DNA of 64,000 bases, taken from Sulfurimonas paralvinellae. GTDB taxonomy: Bacteria > Campylobacterota > Campylobacteria > Campylobacterales > Sulfurimonadaceae. Position 1 is the stretch's first letter. Each line of letters begins with the position of its first letter. The notes below the pieces were generated by a model. That model saw nothing but the letters and a program-made list of their open reading frames with translations, did not search any database and was not told where the DNA came from. Shown here in pieces: positions 25,104-34,446 of this stretch. The stretch covers positions 1,054,001 through 1,118,000 of the forward strand of contig NZ_CP041406.1 in the NCBI RefSeq assembly GCF_014905135.1. The letters run 5' to 3'. Made by a program: the position numbers and the translations under genes.

Positions 25104-26416
25104 AACTTGTAAAATGTTCTCTCTAAGGCTTCTGAAAATGTCGGATGAGCCAAAATAGTGCGTTTTGCCTGCTCTTTGTCCATCTCTCCTGCCAAGCTCA
25201 TAGCGACCATAGCGATGAGTTCTTCAGCGTTTGGAGCCAATATCTCAGCACCCAAGATAAAGCCCTCTTCATCGACATAACTTACCATCAAACCTTTGCC
25301 GGCATGATTATAGACCGAGTATGTAAACTGGTTGAGTGTCACCAAACTCTCTTTGCAAGCTATCCCCTCTTTTTCAAGCTGACCTTTTGTTTTTCCAACC
25401 TCTGCATAACTCATTGGCAGTGTATGAATGAACTTCACAACATGTTCCAAATTCAATGCACGAGGATCGTTTCCAAGTATCTGCTGCGTAACATTAAGCG
25501 CCTGAGCACGTGCTGCATGAGCAAGTTGAAGTTTACCATTACAGTCTCCAATGGCATAATGCTGCGCCAAAGTCGTCTCAAAAAAAGCATCTGTTTTTAT
25601 ACCGCGTTCAACGACAATATCCTCACACGCAGCAACATCAACATTCGGTTTTCTTCCCGTTGCGACAAGCAGCATCGGCATATAGATACTTTTACCATCT
25701 TCAAAGGTGATATGCACTCCTTTTTGAGTGCTTTTTGCTTTTATAATAGGATGGTTTTCCAACAAAATAACGCCAAGTTTTTCAAGCTGTGTTCGTACAG
25801 CCAAAGAAATAGAGGCGTGAGCCTTGGGAAGCAGACCTTCCTTTCTGTTGATGAGTGTCACTTCCACACCGGCAGTCGCAAAAAAACTCGCCATCTCTAA
25901 TCCAATAGCCCCAACACCATAAATAGCCACTTTTTTGGGCAGCTCTTTTAGGTTTAAAACACCGTCACTGCTGATGATGTCCTTTTCATTGAGTTCAATA
26001 CCATCAGGTACAAAATGATGCGAGCCTGTTCCCATGACAATATATTCAGCCTCTAAAGTTTCACCGTTTACGTTCACTTTATGAGGAGCAACAACCTTAC
26101 CCTCTCCTTCTATCAGCTCAATATGAGAACACTGCTTCTGCAGCACTTTTGTCACACTTTTTAGCAGGGCATCTTTTTTCTCAAAGAGTGTGTTCATATC
26201 CAATTGCAGTGAACCTTTTAAAATCTCATTTTTGGATTCATAGACGACATTAGAGTAGTGTAAAAACATCTTGGACGGGATACACCCCTTATGCAGACAA
26301 ACCCCGCCAAGCTGATTCATATCTTTTTCAATCAAAGCTACTTTTTTTCCATTTTTCGCCGCAACGATCGCCCCTGCGTAGTTAAGTCCACCGCCAATAT
26401 AAATAATGTCATACAT
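25100..26416 (-). CDS. lpdA: Dihydrolipoamide dehydrogenase (E3)
   Basis: Re-oxidises dihydrolipoyl groups, passing electrons to NAD+. It has the redox disulfide Cys40/Cys45 in GGVCLHKGCIPSK, an NAD motif (YGVGAIGLEMASFFA), the FAD closing segment YAIGDCNGKLQLAHAA, and the C-terminal His-Pro-Glu region AHPTFSEALE. At 438 residues it is shorter than most (about 470). The first dinucleotide motif is odd: where GxGPGG is normal, residues 8-13 read GGGLNY. Four-base overlap with lipB and three bases from the E2 gene. Confidence 0.93.
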   Translation of the reverse strand: MYDIIYIGGGLNYAGAIVAAKNGKKVALIEKDMNQLGGVCLHKGCIPSKMFLHYSNVVYESKNEILKGSLQLDMNTLFEKKDALLKSVTKVLQKQCSHIELIEGEGKVVAPHKVNVNGETLEAEYIVMGTGSHHFVPDGIELNEKDIISSDGVLNLKELPKKVAIYGVGAIGLEMASFFATAGVEVTLINRKEGLLPKAHASISLAVRTQLEKLGVILLENHPIIKAKSTQKGVHITFEDGKSIYMPMLLVATGRKPNVDVAACEDIVVERGIKTDAFFETTLAQHYAIGDCNGKLQLAHAARAQALNVTQQILGNDPRALNLEHVVKFIHTLPMSYAEVGKTKGQLEKEGIACKESLVTLNQFTYSVYNHAGKGLMVSYVDEEGFILGAEILAPNAEELIAMVAMSLAGEMDKEQAKRTILAHPTFSEALERTFYKL

Positions 26417-26419
26417 GTT

Positions 26420-27670
26420 TCAATCCTTAAAGTTCAAAGGCTCACGCAACTCTTTTTTAACATCGTTCATAAAAAGTGCCGCTTCATAGCCGTTAATGAG
26501 TCTATGGTCTGCCGTGAGAGTAATACTAATTTTTCCATCTTCAATGCCTCCAATGGCCATAATGCCGCTCTCATCTCTGTTTATCATCGCATCAAATCGC
26601 TTCACGCCAAGCATTCCCAAGTTTGAGATTCCAAACGAGCCGCCCTGCATATCTTCTGCACTAAACGATGAAGATTGCAGCTTCTTTTTAAACGCGGCAA
26701 GCTGTTTAGATATCTCATCTATCGTCAGTTTGTTAGCATCTTTAATAACAGGCATATAGAGGTTGTTATCATCTGCTACGGCGATGGATAGTGAAGCATT
26801 TGGCGCAATGCTAATGGCATTTTCAAGCAGTTTTGCACGAAAATTCTCATGCTGCATCATCACTTTGGCAAATATTTTTACAAGCCATGCTGTAATACTA
26901 TGCTGTGTATGTTTTTCTAAAAGTGCGGCATCAATACTCTCATAGATATGAAAGGTTGGTTTTGCTGCCGAAGCCGTAACATTTAAAATGATAGCTTTTT
27001 GCATAGATGTCAATGCTTTTGGCAGACTTAGTTCATTTGTGTCGATGTAGTGCTGTACCTCATCGCTATCTATCTTATGATCAAGTACGAAGAGTGAACT
27101 ATCGAGATGATACGCTTGTAAAAGCTTACGTGCTTTTGGTGTAAAATAACGCTCTTTGGCATAAGCATCTACATCTTCAGCATGCACTGTCTGATTTGCA
27201 TTCTTTGTCATTACTTTTGCTACATCTACACCAAGTGCCGCCGCCTTTGCTCTGGCTTTTGGAGAGATACCGCCTTTTAAATGCACTGCTGTATGGCCTG
27301 ATTTCACTACTGCGTGAGGCTCTTCTTTTGGTTCCTCTTTTACAGATGCTACGGTTTCTTGAACCTTCACTTGTTTCACTACAGGTTTTTCTTTCGCTTC
27401 CACTTTTTTCGGCTCGTGAGCTTTACTCTCTTTTGCACCGGTATCAATCCGTGCAATCACACTACCGACAGGCACTGCATCACCCTCTTTGACATTCACT
27501 TCAGATAACATGCCAGCTTTAAAGCTCTGCACTTCCATAATTGCCTTATCACTCTCCACCTCAGCGATAACATCACCGACATTCACATGCTCACCCAGAT
27601 GCTTTTTCCATGCGATGAGCTTTCCCTCCTCCATAGAGTCAGAGAGTTGAGGCATCACTATCTCATACAT
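26420..27670 (-). CDS. 2-oxoacid dehydrogenase E2 (dihydrolipoamide acyltransferase)
   Basis: A 416-residue E2. One lipoyl domain (1-77) has lipoylated Lys42 in VESDKAIME, then a charged Ala/Lys/Glu/Pro-like linker. Two consecutive peripheral-subunit-binding-like stretches follow, starting ISPKARAKAAALGVD and FTPKARKLLQAYHLD. The catalytic domain fills the rest to residue 416. The catalytic motif HxxxDG reads HRLING: His389 is present but the Asp is Asn393. Both features are unusual. Eight-base overlap with the E1-beta gene. The substrate (pyruvate, acetoin or branched-chain oxoacid) cannot be fixed from sequence; pyruvate is most likely with lipA/lipB. Confidence 0.9.
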   Translation of the reverse strand: MYEIVMPQLSDSMEEGKLIAWKKHLGEHVNVGDVIAEVESDKAIMEVQSFKAGMLSEVNVKEGDAVPVGSVIARIDTGAKESKAHEPKKVEAKEKPVVKQVKVQETVASVKEEPKEEPHAVVKSGHTAVHLKGGISPKARAKAAALGVDVAKVMTKNANQTVHAEDVDAYAKERYFTPKARKLLQAYHLDSSLFVLDHKIDSDEVQHYIDTNELSLPKALTSMQKAIILNVTASAAKPTFHIYESIDAALLEKHTQHSITAWLVKIFAKVMMQHENFRAKLLENAISIAPNASLSIAVADDNNLYMPVIKDANKLTIDEISKQLAAFKKKLQSSSFSAEDMQGGSFGISNLGMLGVKRFDAMINRDESGIMAIGGIEDGKISITLTADHRLINGYEAALFMNDVKKELREPLNFKD

Positions 27671-28640
27671 CGTTTTTCCTGCCCCACTCTATAACATCTT
27701 TTGCGATAGAGTCCGGTGTCGGAATGCTTGCAAGTTCAAGTGTTCTGTTGTAAGGAATCGGCACATCAGCACCTGCTAAACGCAGCGGCGGTGCATCAAG
27801 GGCATAAAAGAGCTCTTCTGCCGCCCATGAAACTATCTGCGCACCATATCCACCCGTTTTATGATCCTCTTCGACCATCACCAAACGGGATGTCTTTTCT
27901 ATGGAAGCTTTGAGCGTTTCATAGTCCACAGGATTGAGCGAACAGAGATCTATCACTTCACAGGAACATCCAAGCTCTTTTTCTATCTCAGGAACTGCCG
28001 TCATCACATCATCGACCATCTTCAAGTAACTCACTATTGTAACATATCTTCCCTCTTTGGCAATGCGCGCTTTAAAAGGGTCAAGCTGCTCATCAAAGTT
28101 CACTCCTCCCTTTTTATTGTAAAGCAGTTCATGCTCTATAAAGATATACGGGTCATCAGAGAGTATGGCATGTTTAAGTGCATGATAAGCATAGTTCACA
28201 TCACAGACACTCAGTACACGAAGTCCCGGTACTGCGCAGAGCATCTGCTCATAACTTTCACTGTGCTGCGCTGCGAGTTGCTTACTCACACCTTGTGGGA
28301 AACGCACCACCATAGGCAGCGTAATTTTGCCGTTACTCATATAACGCAGTTTTGCCATATGGTTGATGATTTGATCAAAGGCTAAAAGTGAAAAGTTTCC
28401 AGTCATTATCTCCGCCACAGGTCGCAGTCCGCCTATTGCCATGCCTACCGCATTTCCAACGATACTGAGTTCCGCTATCGGTGTGTCCATAACCCGCTTT
28501 TCACCATACTTCTCTACAAGCCCTTCAGTGACACGAAAACTCCCACCATATAAGCCTACATCTTCGCCAAGTGTCACCACTGTCTCATCAAGTGCCATCG
28601 CTTCATCATATGCTCTGTTCAAAGCTTCACGGTATAACAT
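27663..28640 (-). CDS. pdhB: 2-oxoacid (pyruvate) dehydrogenase E1 beta subunit
   Basis: About 325 residues from ATG 28640 (MLYREALNRAYDEAM); GAGGAGG lies ten bases upstream, while a start 39 bases further up would add a non-conserved tail inside the E1-alpha gene. Signatures: ETVVTLGEDVGLYGG, RVMDTPIAELSIVGNAVGMA, VRFPQGVSKQLAAQHSES and MVEEDHKTGGYGAQIV. It pairs with the alpha subunit to decarboxylate the oxoacid on thiamine diphosphate. Stop overlaps E2 by eight bases; one base separates it from the alpha gene. Confidence 0.92.
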   Translation of the reverse strand: MLYREALNRAYDEAMALDETVVTLGEDVGLYGGSFRVTEGLVEKYGEKRVMDTPIAELSIVGNAVGMAIGGLRPVAEIMTGNFSLLAFDQIINHMAKLRYMSNGKITLPMVVRFPQGVSKQLAAQHSESYEQMLCAVPGLRVLSVCDVNYAYHALKHAILSDDPYIFIEHELLYNKKGGVNFDEQLDPFKARIAKEGRYVTIVSYLKMVDDVMTAVPEIEKELGCSCEVIDLCSLNPVDYETLKASIEKTSRLVMVEEDHKTGGYGAQIVSWAAEELFYALDAPPLRLAGADVPIPYNRTLELASIPTPDSIAKDVIEWGRKNDV

Positions 28641-28641
28641 T

Positions 28642-29601
28642 CTACACCTCCTCTGCAAACACATGCTCAAAAAGAGCATCTACTTCAGGTTCAGCAGCCG
28701 CTTTTGCAAATGTCACTGCATCATCAACCTCTTTTTGAGCTTTTTCTTCCAGTGTACTGATATCTGCATCGCTCAAAAGATACTTCTCACGCAACACAGC
28801 TTTAAAGTGTTCTATCGGATCTTTTGCCTTACAATGTTCCATCTCCTGCGCACTTCTGTACGCATTGGAATCACTCACAGAATGCCCTTCAAAACGACAG
28901 GTAAAGGCCTCTATGAAGATAGGACCGTGCCCTTCTTGTATCTTGGTCTGTGCCTCACGCACGACATTGTAAACTGCCTCGGCATCCATGCCGTCAACAC
29001 TGTATGTCAGCATATAAGGCTCTGCCTTCTTTACCTGCTCTTTAAAAGGAGCCGCACGGGTAATAGCAGTACCTATGGCATAACCGTTATTTTCACACAG
29101 AAACAGAAGCGGCAGTTTTTGTGTGGCTGCATTGTTGAGTGACTCAAAAAAAGCGCCGCCGTTTGTTGCACCGTCTCCGAAGATGACCATCACACCATCT
29201 TCACTGCCTTGAAGTTTTCTCGCATAAGCACATCCCACTGCGTTTGGAATGTGTCCACCGACAATGGCATCGCCTCCGTAAAAAAAATGTGAAGGCTCAA
29301 AAAGGTGCATACTGCCGCCTTTTCCACCGCTCACGCCGCTTGCCTTGCCAAAAAGCTCCGCCATAACGGCACTCGGTTCAATTCCTCGCGCCATTGCCAT
29401 GATATGCTCACGATAGGTAGAGAAGATGTCACCTTTTTCAAAAGCTTTTACAGCTGCGACACTGAGCGCTTCCTGCCCAATGTCCAAATGTAAAAACCCT
29501 GAGATATCTCCTTGCATATAGTGCTCTTTAGCTGCATACTCAAAGGCACGGCCGCGTACCATTTCAAAATAGATATTCTCTGCTTCTAGTTTATTCATCA
29601 T
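28642..29601 (-). CDS. pdhA: 2-oxoacid (pyruvate) dehydrogenase E1 alpha subunit
   Basis: 319 residues. The thiamine-diphosphate motif is GDGATNGGAFFESLNNAA ending in CENNGYAIGT (GDG to NN). GHIPNAVGCAYA and FEGHSVSD are family-typical. It is of the heterotetrameric E1 class (Pdh/Aco), not the homodimeric E. coli AceE. Two adjacent ATGs (29601, 29598) both fit the AAAAGG signal. Most studied Campylobacterota use pyruvate:ferredoxin oxidoreductase, so a full E1-E2-E3 operon here is worth noting. Confidence 0.92.
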   Translation of the reverse strand: MMNKLEAENIYFEMVRGRAFEYAAKEHYMQGDISGFLHLDIGQEALSVAAVKAFEKGDIFSTYREHIMAMARGIEPSAVMAELFGKASGVSGGKGGSMHLFEPSHFFYGGDAIVGGHIPNAVGCAYARKLQGSEDGVMVIFGDGATNGGAFFESLNNAATQKLPLLFLCENNGYAIGTAITRAAPFKEQVKKAEPYMLTYSVDGMDAEAVYNVVREAQTKIQEGHGPIFIEAFTCRFEGHSVSDSNAYRSAQEMEHCKAKDPIEHFKAVLREKYLLSDADISTLEEKAQKEVDDAVTFAKAAAEPEVDALFEHVFAEEV

Positions 29602-30341
29602 TAAGCCTTTTTAAAAGTAAATAATCGTTTTTTATTCAAAGCATCCAACTCACTGCTTAGCTTATCACTGAACTCAGCACTCTTTAACTTGAGGTCTTGT
29701 AAGAATTTTATACGACGCTCTACAAAGTGGAAATACAAAAGCCCACTGATAACCGCAGCATAAAGACACCAAAGTGATGTAAACCCGTAAGGGCGTAACA
29801 GATAAATTATCGTAAGACCTATGAGATTTAACACACCAAAGAGTGCCACGGCAATGGAACTGCTCAGCATCAAGGCTCCACAGGTCGTAAGCACATAGAT
29901 AGAAGCATCATAAATATTGGCTGTCCATGGATTGTTATAAAAAAGTGTGTTATTCACTACTCTTACCGTACTCGGAACCGTAGCAAGTCCATACATAGTA
30001 TAAACAGCAAGCCCAAGACCTAAGAACGTTAAAATGCCGACAAGTTTTTTTCTGTAACCGTCCTTTTCAATGAGCCAGATGGCAAGAGGTACTAAAAAAG
30101 GAAGAACTCCCTGTGCATAGTAAATGAATATACCGGCAGCAAGCTCCAAGGCTCTTGGTTCTATATGCCCGCCCACACCAAGCCATACAAACCCCTCTGT
30201 AAATTGATGCAGAGCAAAAAGTAGCGGCAGCGAAGCAAAAACAACCTCTCTTGGCGTACTAACCTTTGTCAAAGTAAGCAATCCTATAAGCCCGATAGCA
30301 CCTGAGAGTGTAAAATTCAACACTGCGAAATAGATATCCAT
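29601..30341 (-). CDS. DUF6629-like membrane protein
   Basis: A 246-residue protein with about seven membrane helices. The LPLLFALHQFTEGFVWLG segment near residue 40 resembles the DUF6629 family. The C-terminal 50 residues are a charged coiled-coil-like tail. No function is known. It overlaps the E1-alpha start by one base, so it is translated with the dehydrogenase operon, but I see no reason to tie it to the complex. Confidence 0.7.
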   Translation of the reverse strand: MDIYFAVLNFTLSGAIGLIGLLTLTKVSTPREVVFASLPLLFALHQFTEGFVWLGVGGHIEPRALELAAGIFIYYAQGVLPFLVPLAIWLIEKDGYRKKLVGILTFLGLGLAVYTMYGLATVPSTVRVVNNTLFYNNPWTANIYDASIYVLTTCGALMLSSSIAVALFGVLNLIGLTIIYLLRPYGFTSLWCLYAAVISGLLYFHFVERRIKFLQDLKLKSAEFSDKLSSELDALNKKRLFTFKKA

Positions 30342-30361
30342 TTATCTTCCTTTTGGCTCCT

Positions 30362-31279
30362 TTAATCAAAGAGCGGACTTCCTTTTTCTTTATGCCATGA
30401 GAGTACATGCTCCCACGCCTCATCGGCATTGTCTGCAAATTTAAAGATATCAAGATCTTCCGGAGCTATCACACCCTCTTCTTGTAAGAATGCAAAGTCG
30501 ATCGCTTTTTCCCAATAACTCCTGCCGACCAGAACTACAGGCATATTTTGTGTTTTTCGTGTCTGCATCAATGTCAATGTTTCAAAAAGCTCATCAAATG
30601 TTCCAAAACCGCCCGGATAGACTACCAAGGCTTTTGCCCGATTTAAGAAGTGCATCTTTCTTACTGCAAAGTAGTGAAACTGAAAACAGAGATCCGGCGT
30701 GATATATGGGTTTGGAAACTGCTCATGCGGCAGATGGATATTAAGACCTATGGTCTTTGCACCTACATCGTACGAACCGCGATTTGCGGCTTCCATAATA
30801 CCCGGCCCACCCCCGGTCATAACAACGACCTTACAATCATCAGCACTTTTCCCGCTCTCTCCGACAAGTCGTCCAAAACGGCGAGCATCTTCATAGTAGA
30901 TACTTTTACCGACCATTCTCTCTGCTATATAGAACTCACGCAGCAACTCTCTGTCTTCAGGCTTTTTATCAAGTTTTTCCTGAATGACCTTAAGCTTCTG
31001 CATCGCTGTTTGATGTTCCATAATGCGCGCACTTCCAAAGACAACGATTGTGTGTTCTATCCCGTGTTTTGCAATTTCAAGTTCTGCTTTAAGGTAATCA
31101 AGTTCAAGACGGATACCACGAGTTTCATTAGATTCCAAGAACTCACTGTCCTCAATTGCAAGTTTGTATGTCGGGCTGTTTTTGATTGTATTGATAAGTT
31201 CAATTGCCTTTGGCTCTTCATCTTCAAGTTTCGGATGTTCCCAAGGAAGTTTTGTCTCTCGTTTTTTTGTTCTTTTCAT
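30362..31279 (-). CDS. LOG-family protein (Rossmann-fold nucleotide phosphoribohydrolase)
   Basis: 305 residues, of the family once called lysine-decarboxylase-like. VVMTGGGPGIMEAANRG and VVYPGGFGTFDELFETLTLMQ are the PGGxGTxxE signature that binds the ribose-phosphate. Related enzymes (YgdH/PpnN, plant LOG) split nucleotide monophosphates into base and ribose 5-phosphate. It has an N-terminal helical extension of about 100 residues. First gene of the nine-gene operon ending at gpmA; divergent from the P-type ATPase. Confidence 0.88.
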   Translation of the reverse strand: MKRTKKRETKLPWEHPKLEDEEPKAIELINTIKNSPTYKLAIEDSEFLESNETRGIRLELDYLKAELEIAKHGIEHTIVVFGSARIMEHQTAMQKLKVIQEKLDKKPEDRELLREFYIAERMVGKSIYYEDARRFGRLVGESGKSADDCKVVVMTGGGPGIMEAANRGSYDVGAKTIGLNIHLPHEQFPNPYITPDLCFQFHYFAVRKMHFLNRAKALVVYPGGFGTFDELFETLTLMQTRKTQNMPVVLVGRSYWEKAIDFAFLQEEGVIAPEDLDIFKFADNADEAWEHVLSWHKEKGSPLFD

Positions 31280-31378
31280 AATTTATTGCCTTAAAACTTC
31301 AAAATATCTCATATAGTTTAAATTCTACTCCCTTTCATCTTAATATAATATTATCATTTAGCGCATGTTATATTTCAT

Positions 31379-31396
31379 TGGAGTATAATTACTCCA
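31379..31396 (+). promoter_or_regulatory. Palindrome centred on the -10 box of the P-type ATPase operon
   Basis: TGGAGTA-TAAT-TACTCCA is a perfect seven-base inverted repeat around a TATAAT (31384-31389) that lies 40 bases before the ATPase ATG. A protein binding here would block polymerase directly. No good -35 (TTGACA-like) is at 17 bases, so an activator is also possible. I do not recognise the operator. Confidence 0.5.
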
Positions 31397-31428
31397 TAGT
31401 GAATAAATTATTATAAAAAGGCTTGCAA

Positions 31429-33996
31429 ATGAGCGGTGCTAATGATTTAAAAGGTTTAAGTCAAGAAGAAGTCCAAGAGCGATTACAGCAGTATGGATAC
31501 AACGAGCTTAACGAAAAAGAAGAGAGTTGGCTGCATCGGCTCTTTAAAAGATTTTGGGGACCTATTCCCTGGATGATAGAAGCAGCGGCAGTGCTCTCTG
31601 CACTTGCACACCGATGGGAAGATTTTACCATCATTGTTATTTTGCTTTTTGTAAATGCTTTTGTGGACTTTTATCAGGAGTCAAAAGCGCTTAATGCCAT
31701 TGCAGTGCTTAAAAAGAAGCTGGCCCGCAAAGCCGTTGTACTGCGTGAGGATAAATGGCAGGAGATAGACGCCAAAGAGATCGTTCCCGATGATATCGTC
31801 AAGATAAAAATAGGAGATATCGTACCCGCAGATGTTATACTCCTTGAAGGAGCTGACTTTTTACTTGTCGATCAGTCTGCGCTTACGGGCGAGTCGCTGC
31901 CTGTACATAAAAAAGCAGGTGATGAGCTCTATGCCAACGCCATCATAAAACAGGGCGAGATGATAGCCAAAGTTACGGCAACAGCAAAGAACACCTACTT
32001 TGGAAAAACAGTAGGTCTGGTCGCCAAAGCCCAAAATGAAGAGGTAAGTCATTTTCAAAAGATGGTGCTCAAAGTCGGTAACTTTCTTATCATTCTGACA
32101 CTCTTTATGATAGCCATCATTGTCTATCACGGCATATCTACAAACCAGCCAACAATGGAACTGCTCATCTTCGCACTTGTTTTGACCATATCTGCAATTC
32201 CTGTCGCTATGCCTGCCGTATTGACCGTCACCATGGCCATCGGAGCACAGTCCTTAGCTGCAAAAGAGGCGATAGTAAGCCGTTTAGCAGCCATTGAAGA
32301 GATAGCGGGAATGGATGTGCTTTGTTCTGATAAGACAGGAACACTTACACAAAATAAAATGAGTCTGGCAGAGCCTTATACTGCTGATGGTTTTAGCAGC
32401 GATGACTTAATGATCTATGCTGCCTATGCAAGCAAAGAAGAGAATCAAGATCCGATTGAGAAACCTATTTTTGATTATTTGCATGAAAAACACCTTTCAA
32501 GCGTACTCACAACCAAAAAACTGAAAAAATTTCTTCCTTTTGATCCTGTTCATAAAAGGACAGAAGGAATCTATGAAGATAAAAACTGTGAAATCATCTA
32601 CACAAAAGGTGCTCCGCAGGTTATCATCGAACAGAGTGATGATAAAGAGTTTGACAAAGCCGCCGCTTATAAAGCAGTGGAAGATTTTGCTTCCAAAGGT
32701 TTTCGTACACTTGGCGTTGCGTTTAGAAAATGTGAAGAGGATGTGTATCATTTTGTTGGGCTGATTCCTCTTTTTGATCCGCCGCGTGAAGATTCCGTTG
32801 AAGCCATTGCCGAAGCAAAAGCTAAAGGTGTAACGGTAAAAATGGTCACCGGTGATAATCTCGCAGTTGCCAAATACATCGCTTCACTACTGAATATCGG
32901 TGATAATATTGAAGATATTCATACACTCAAAGGTGAATCTGTCGAAGAGTATATCTACCTTTCAAAAGTGCTTTCCAAAGCGATTGCCGAGTCCATGCAT
33001 CCTGATGCTTCTAAAGATGAAATTGAAGAAATCGTTAAAAAAATCATGCAAAAAGTGCAAAAAGAGCTCTATAATATGCCTCTGCCAAAAGGAAGCGTTA
33101 AAAAGCATGAGTCTGAGATCATTGCGCTTATCGAAGATGCGAACGGTTTTGCTCAGGTTTTCCCTGAAGACAAATACTTCATCGTAGATGAACTGCAAAA
33201 AGCTAATCATATCGTCGGTATGACAGGTGATGGTGTCAATGATGCACCGGCACTCAAAAAAGCAGACTGCGGTATTGCCGTAAGCGGCGCTACCGATGCA
33301 GCACGTGCAGCTGCTGACATTGTTCTTATGTCTCCTGGACTGACCGTCATTGTCGATGCCATTAAGCAATCTCGTCAAATTTTCGAACGAATGAAAAGTT
33401 ATACTATCTTCCGTATTGCCGAGACTATCCGTGTCATTATCTTTATGACGTTGGCTATTGTTGTCTATGATTTTTATCCTATTACAGCACTCATGATCAT
33501 CATCTTAGCTCTTTTAAACGACATCCCTATCATGACCATTGCCTACGATAACACAAAATTGCGTGAGAGTCCTGTTCGATGGGATATGAAAGAGGTTTTT
33601 GTACTGGCTTCATGGCTTGGTCTTGCAGGGGTAATATCTTCATTTATGCTCTTTTGGATCTTGATCACTTATATGCAGCTGCCGCTTGCATTTGTGCAGA
33701 GTGTTTTCTTTGCCAAGCTCGTTATAGCCGGGCATGGAACGATTTACAACACCCGTATAGATGATTGGTTTTGGAAACGTCCTTGGCCGTCTTGGACACT
33801 TTTTAATGCAACGTTTTTCAGTCGTGTTGCCGGAACAATCATAGCAGTCTACGGCTTTGGTTTGATGGAACCTATCGGCTGGGAATGGGGTTTAGGAATG
33901 TGGGCTTATGCACTTACATGGTTTGTATTCAATGATGCCGTTAAGATGGGTGTGTTACGTTATTACAGAAAAAAATACAATGAAGATATTATCTAA
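31429..33996 (+). CDS. P-type ATPase, proton-efflux (P3A) type
   Basis: About 855 residues, starting at ATG 31429 with AAAAGG seven bases upstream. It has the actuator loop DQSALTGESLPV, the phosphorylation site SDKTGTLTQNKM (Asp near residue 302), and the hinge GMTGDGVNDAPALKKAD. Membrane helices lie at about 57-100, 230-290 and 640-840. The sequence matches plasma-membrane H+-ATPases (P3A) better than metal pumps: there is no CPC motif. An insertion of about 70 charged residues (roughly 500-575) lies in the P-domain. The stop TAA directly abuts the next ATG, so it heads a three-gene operon with two half permeases. Confidence 0.9.
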   Translation: MSGANDLKGLSQEEVQERLQQYGYNELNEKEESWLHRLFKRFWGPIPWMIEAAAVLSALAHRWEDFTIIVILLFVNAFVDFYQESKALNAIAVLKKKLARKAVVLREDKWQEIDAKEIVPDDIVKIKIGDIVPADVILLEGADFLLVDQSALTGESLPVHKKAGDELYANAIIKQGEMIAKVTATAKNTYFGKTVGLVAKAQNEEVSHFQKMVLKVGNFLIILTLFMIAIIVYHGISTNQPTMELLIFALVLTISAIPVAMPAVLTVTMAIGAQSLAAKEAIVSRLAAIEEIAGMDVLCSDKTGTLTQNKMSLAEPYTADGFSSDDLMIYAAYASKEENQDPIEKPIFDYLHEKHLSSVLTTKKLKKFLPFDPVHKRTEGIYEDKNCEIIYTKGAPQVIIEQSDDKEFDKAAAYKAVEDFASKGFRTLGVAFRKCEEDVYHFVGLIPLFDPPREDSVEAIAEAKAKGVTVKMVTGDNLAVAKYIASLLNIGDNIEDIHTLKGESVEEYIYLSKVLSKAIAESMHPDASKDEIEEIVKKIMQKVQKELYNMPLPKGSVKKHESEIIALIEDANGFAQVFPEDKYFIVDELQKANHIVGMTGDGVNDAPALKKADCGIAVSGATDAARAAADIVLMSPGLTVIVDAIKQSRQIFERMKSYTIFRIAETIRVIIFMTLAIVVYDFYPITALMIIILALLNDIPIMTIAYDNTKLRESPVRWDMKEVFVLASWLGLAGVISSFMLFWILITYMQLPLAFVQSVFFAKLVIAGHGTIYNTRIDDWFWKRPWPSWTLFNATFFSRVAGTIIAVYGFGLMEPIGWEWGLGMWAYALTWFVFNDAVKMGVLRYYRKKYNEDII

Positions 33997-34446
33997 ATGA
34001 CGGAAAATATAGCCAAAAGACTCAAAACTGCAAGTAAAAATACACTCAAATCATTAGCTATGATTGCACCTATGATACTTGCTGTCATCGGTCTTGTCGG
34101 GCTTTTTGAGATCTTTATCACCCCAGAGATGATTCATTCTCTTTTTCATGATGCCGTCATTCATGATACACTCATCGGAACACTTGCCGGAGCTGTCTCG
34201 GTCGGACAGCCATTTTTGAGCTACATTATAGGCGGAGAACTTTTAAAAGAGGGTGTCTCTTTTTATGCGGTCACTGCTTTCATACTCTCATATGTTACCC
34301 TGGGTGTGATTCAGCTGCCTTTGGAATTTTCCATTTTTGGTATGAGATTTGCCGTTATTAGAAATCTACTGAGTATTTTGTTTGCTATATTAATTTCATG
34401 GACAACGGTCTATACGATCCATCTCATTGAAAGGATCTTTGCGTGA
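33997..34446 (+). CDS. Half-size permease, first member (permease/DUF318-like)
   Basis: 149 residues, about four membrane helices, starting with no gap after the ATPase stop. The stretch GAVSVGQPFLSYIIGGELLKEG resembles one repeat of the 300-residue permease family that also includes the protein at 42991-43941, but at half the length. It is translationally coupled to the second half (GTGA overlap at 34443). The pair may assemble as a heterodimer. The substrate is unknown; the ATPase context suggests a solute moved with or against protons. Confidence 0.7.
   Translation: MTENIAKRLKTASKNTLKSLAMIAPMILAVIGLVGLFEIFITPEMIHSLFHDAVIHDTLIGTLAGAVSVGQPFLSYIIGGELLKEGVSFYAVTAFILSYVTLGVIQLPLEFSIFGMRFAVIRNLLSILFAILISWTTVYTIHLIERIFA

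Noticed and set aside
28641-28679. Longer E1-beta start upstream of 28640
   Set aside because: The extra residues (MLFLSMCLQRRCR) do not fit the family, and a strong GAGGAGG lies at the right distance from ATG 28640.
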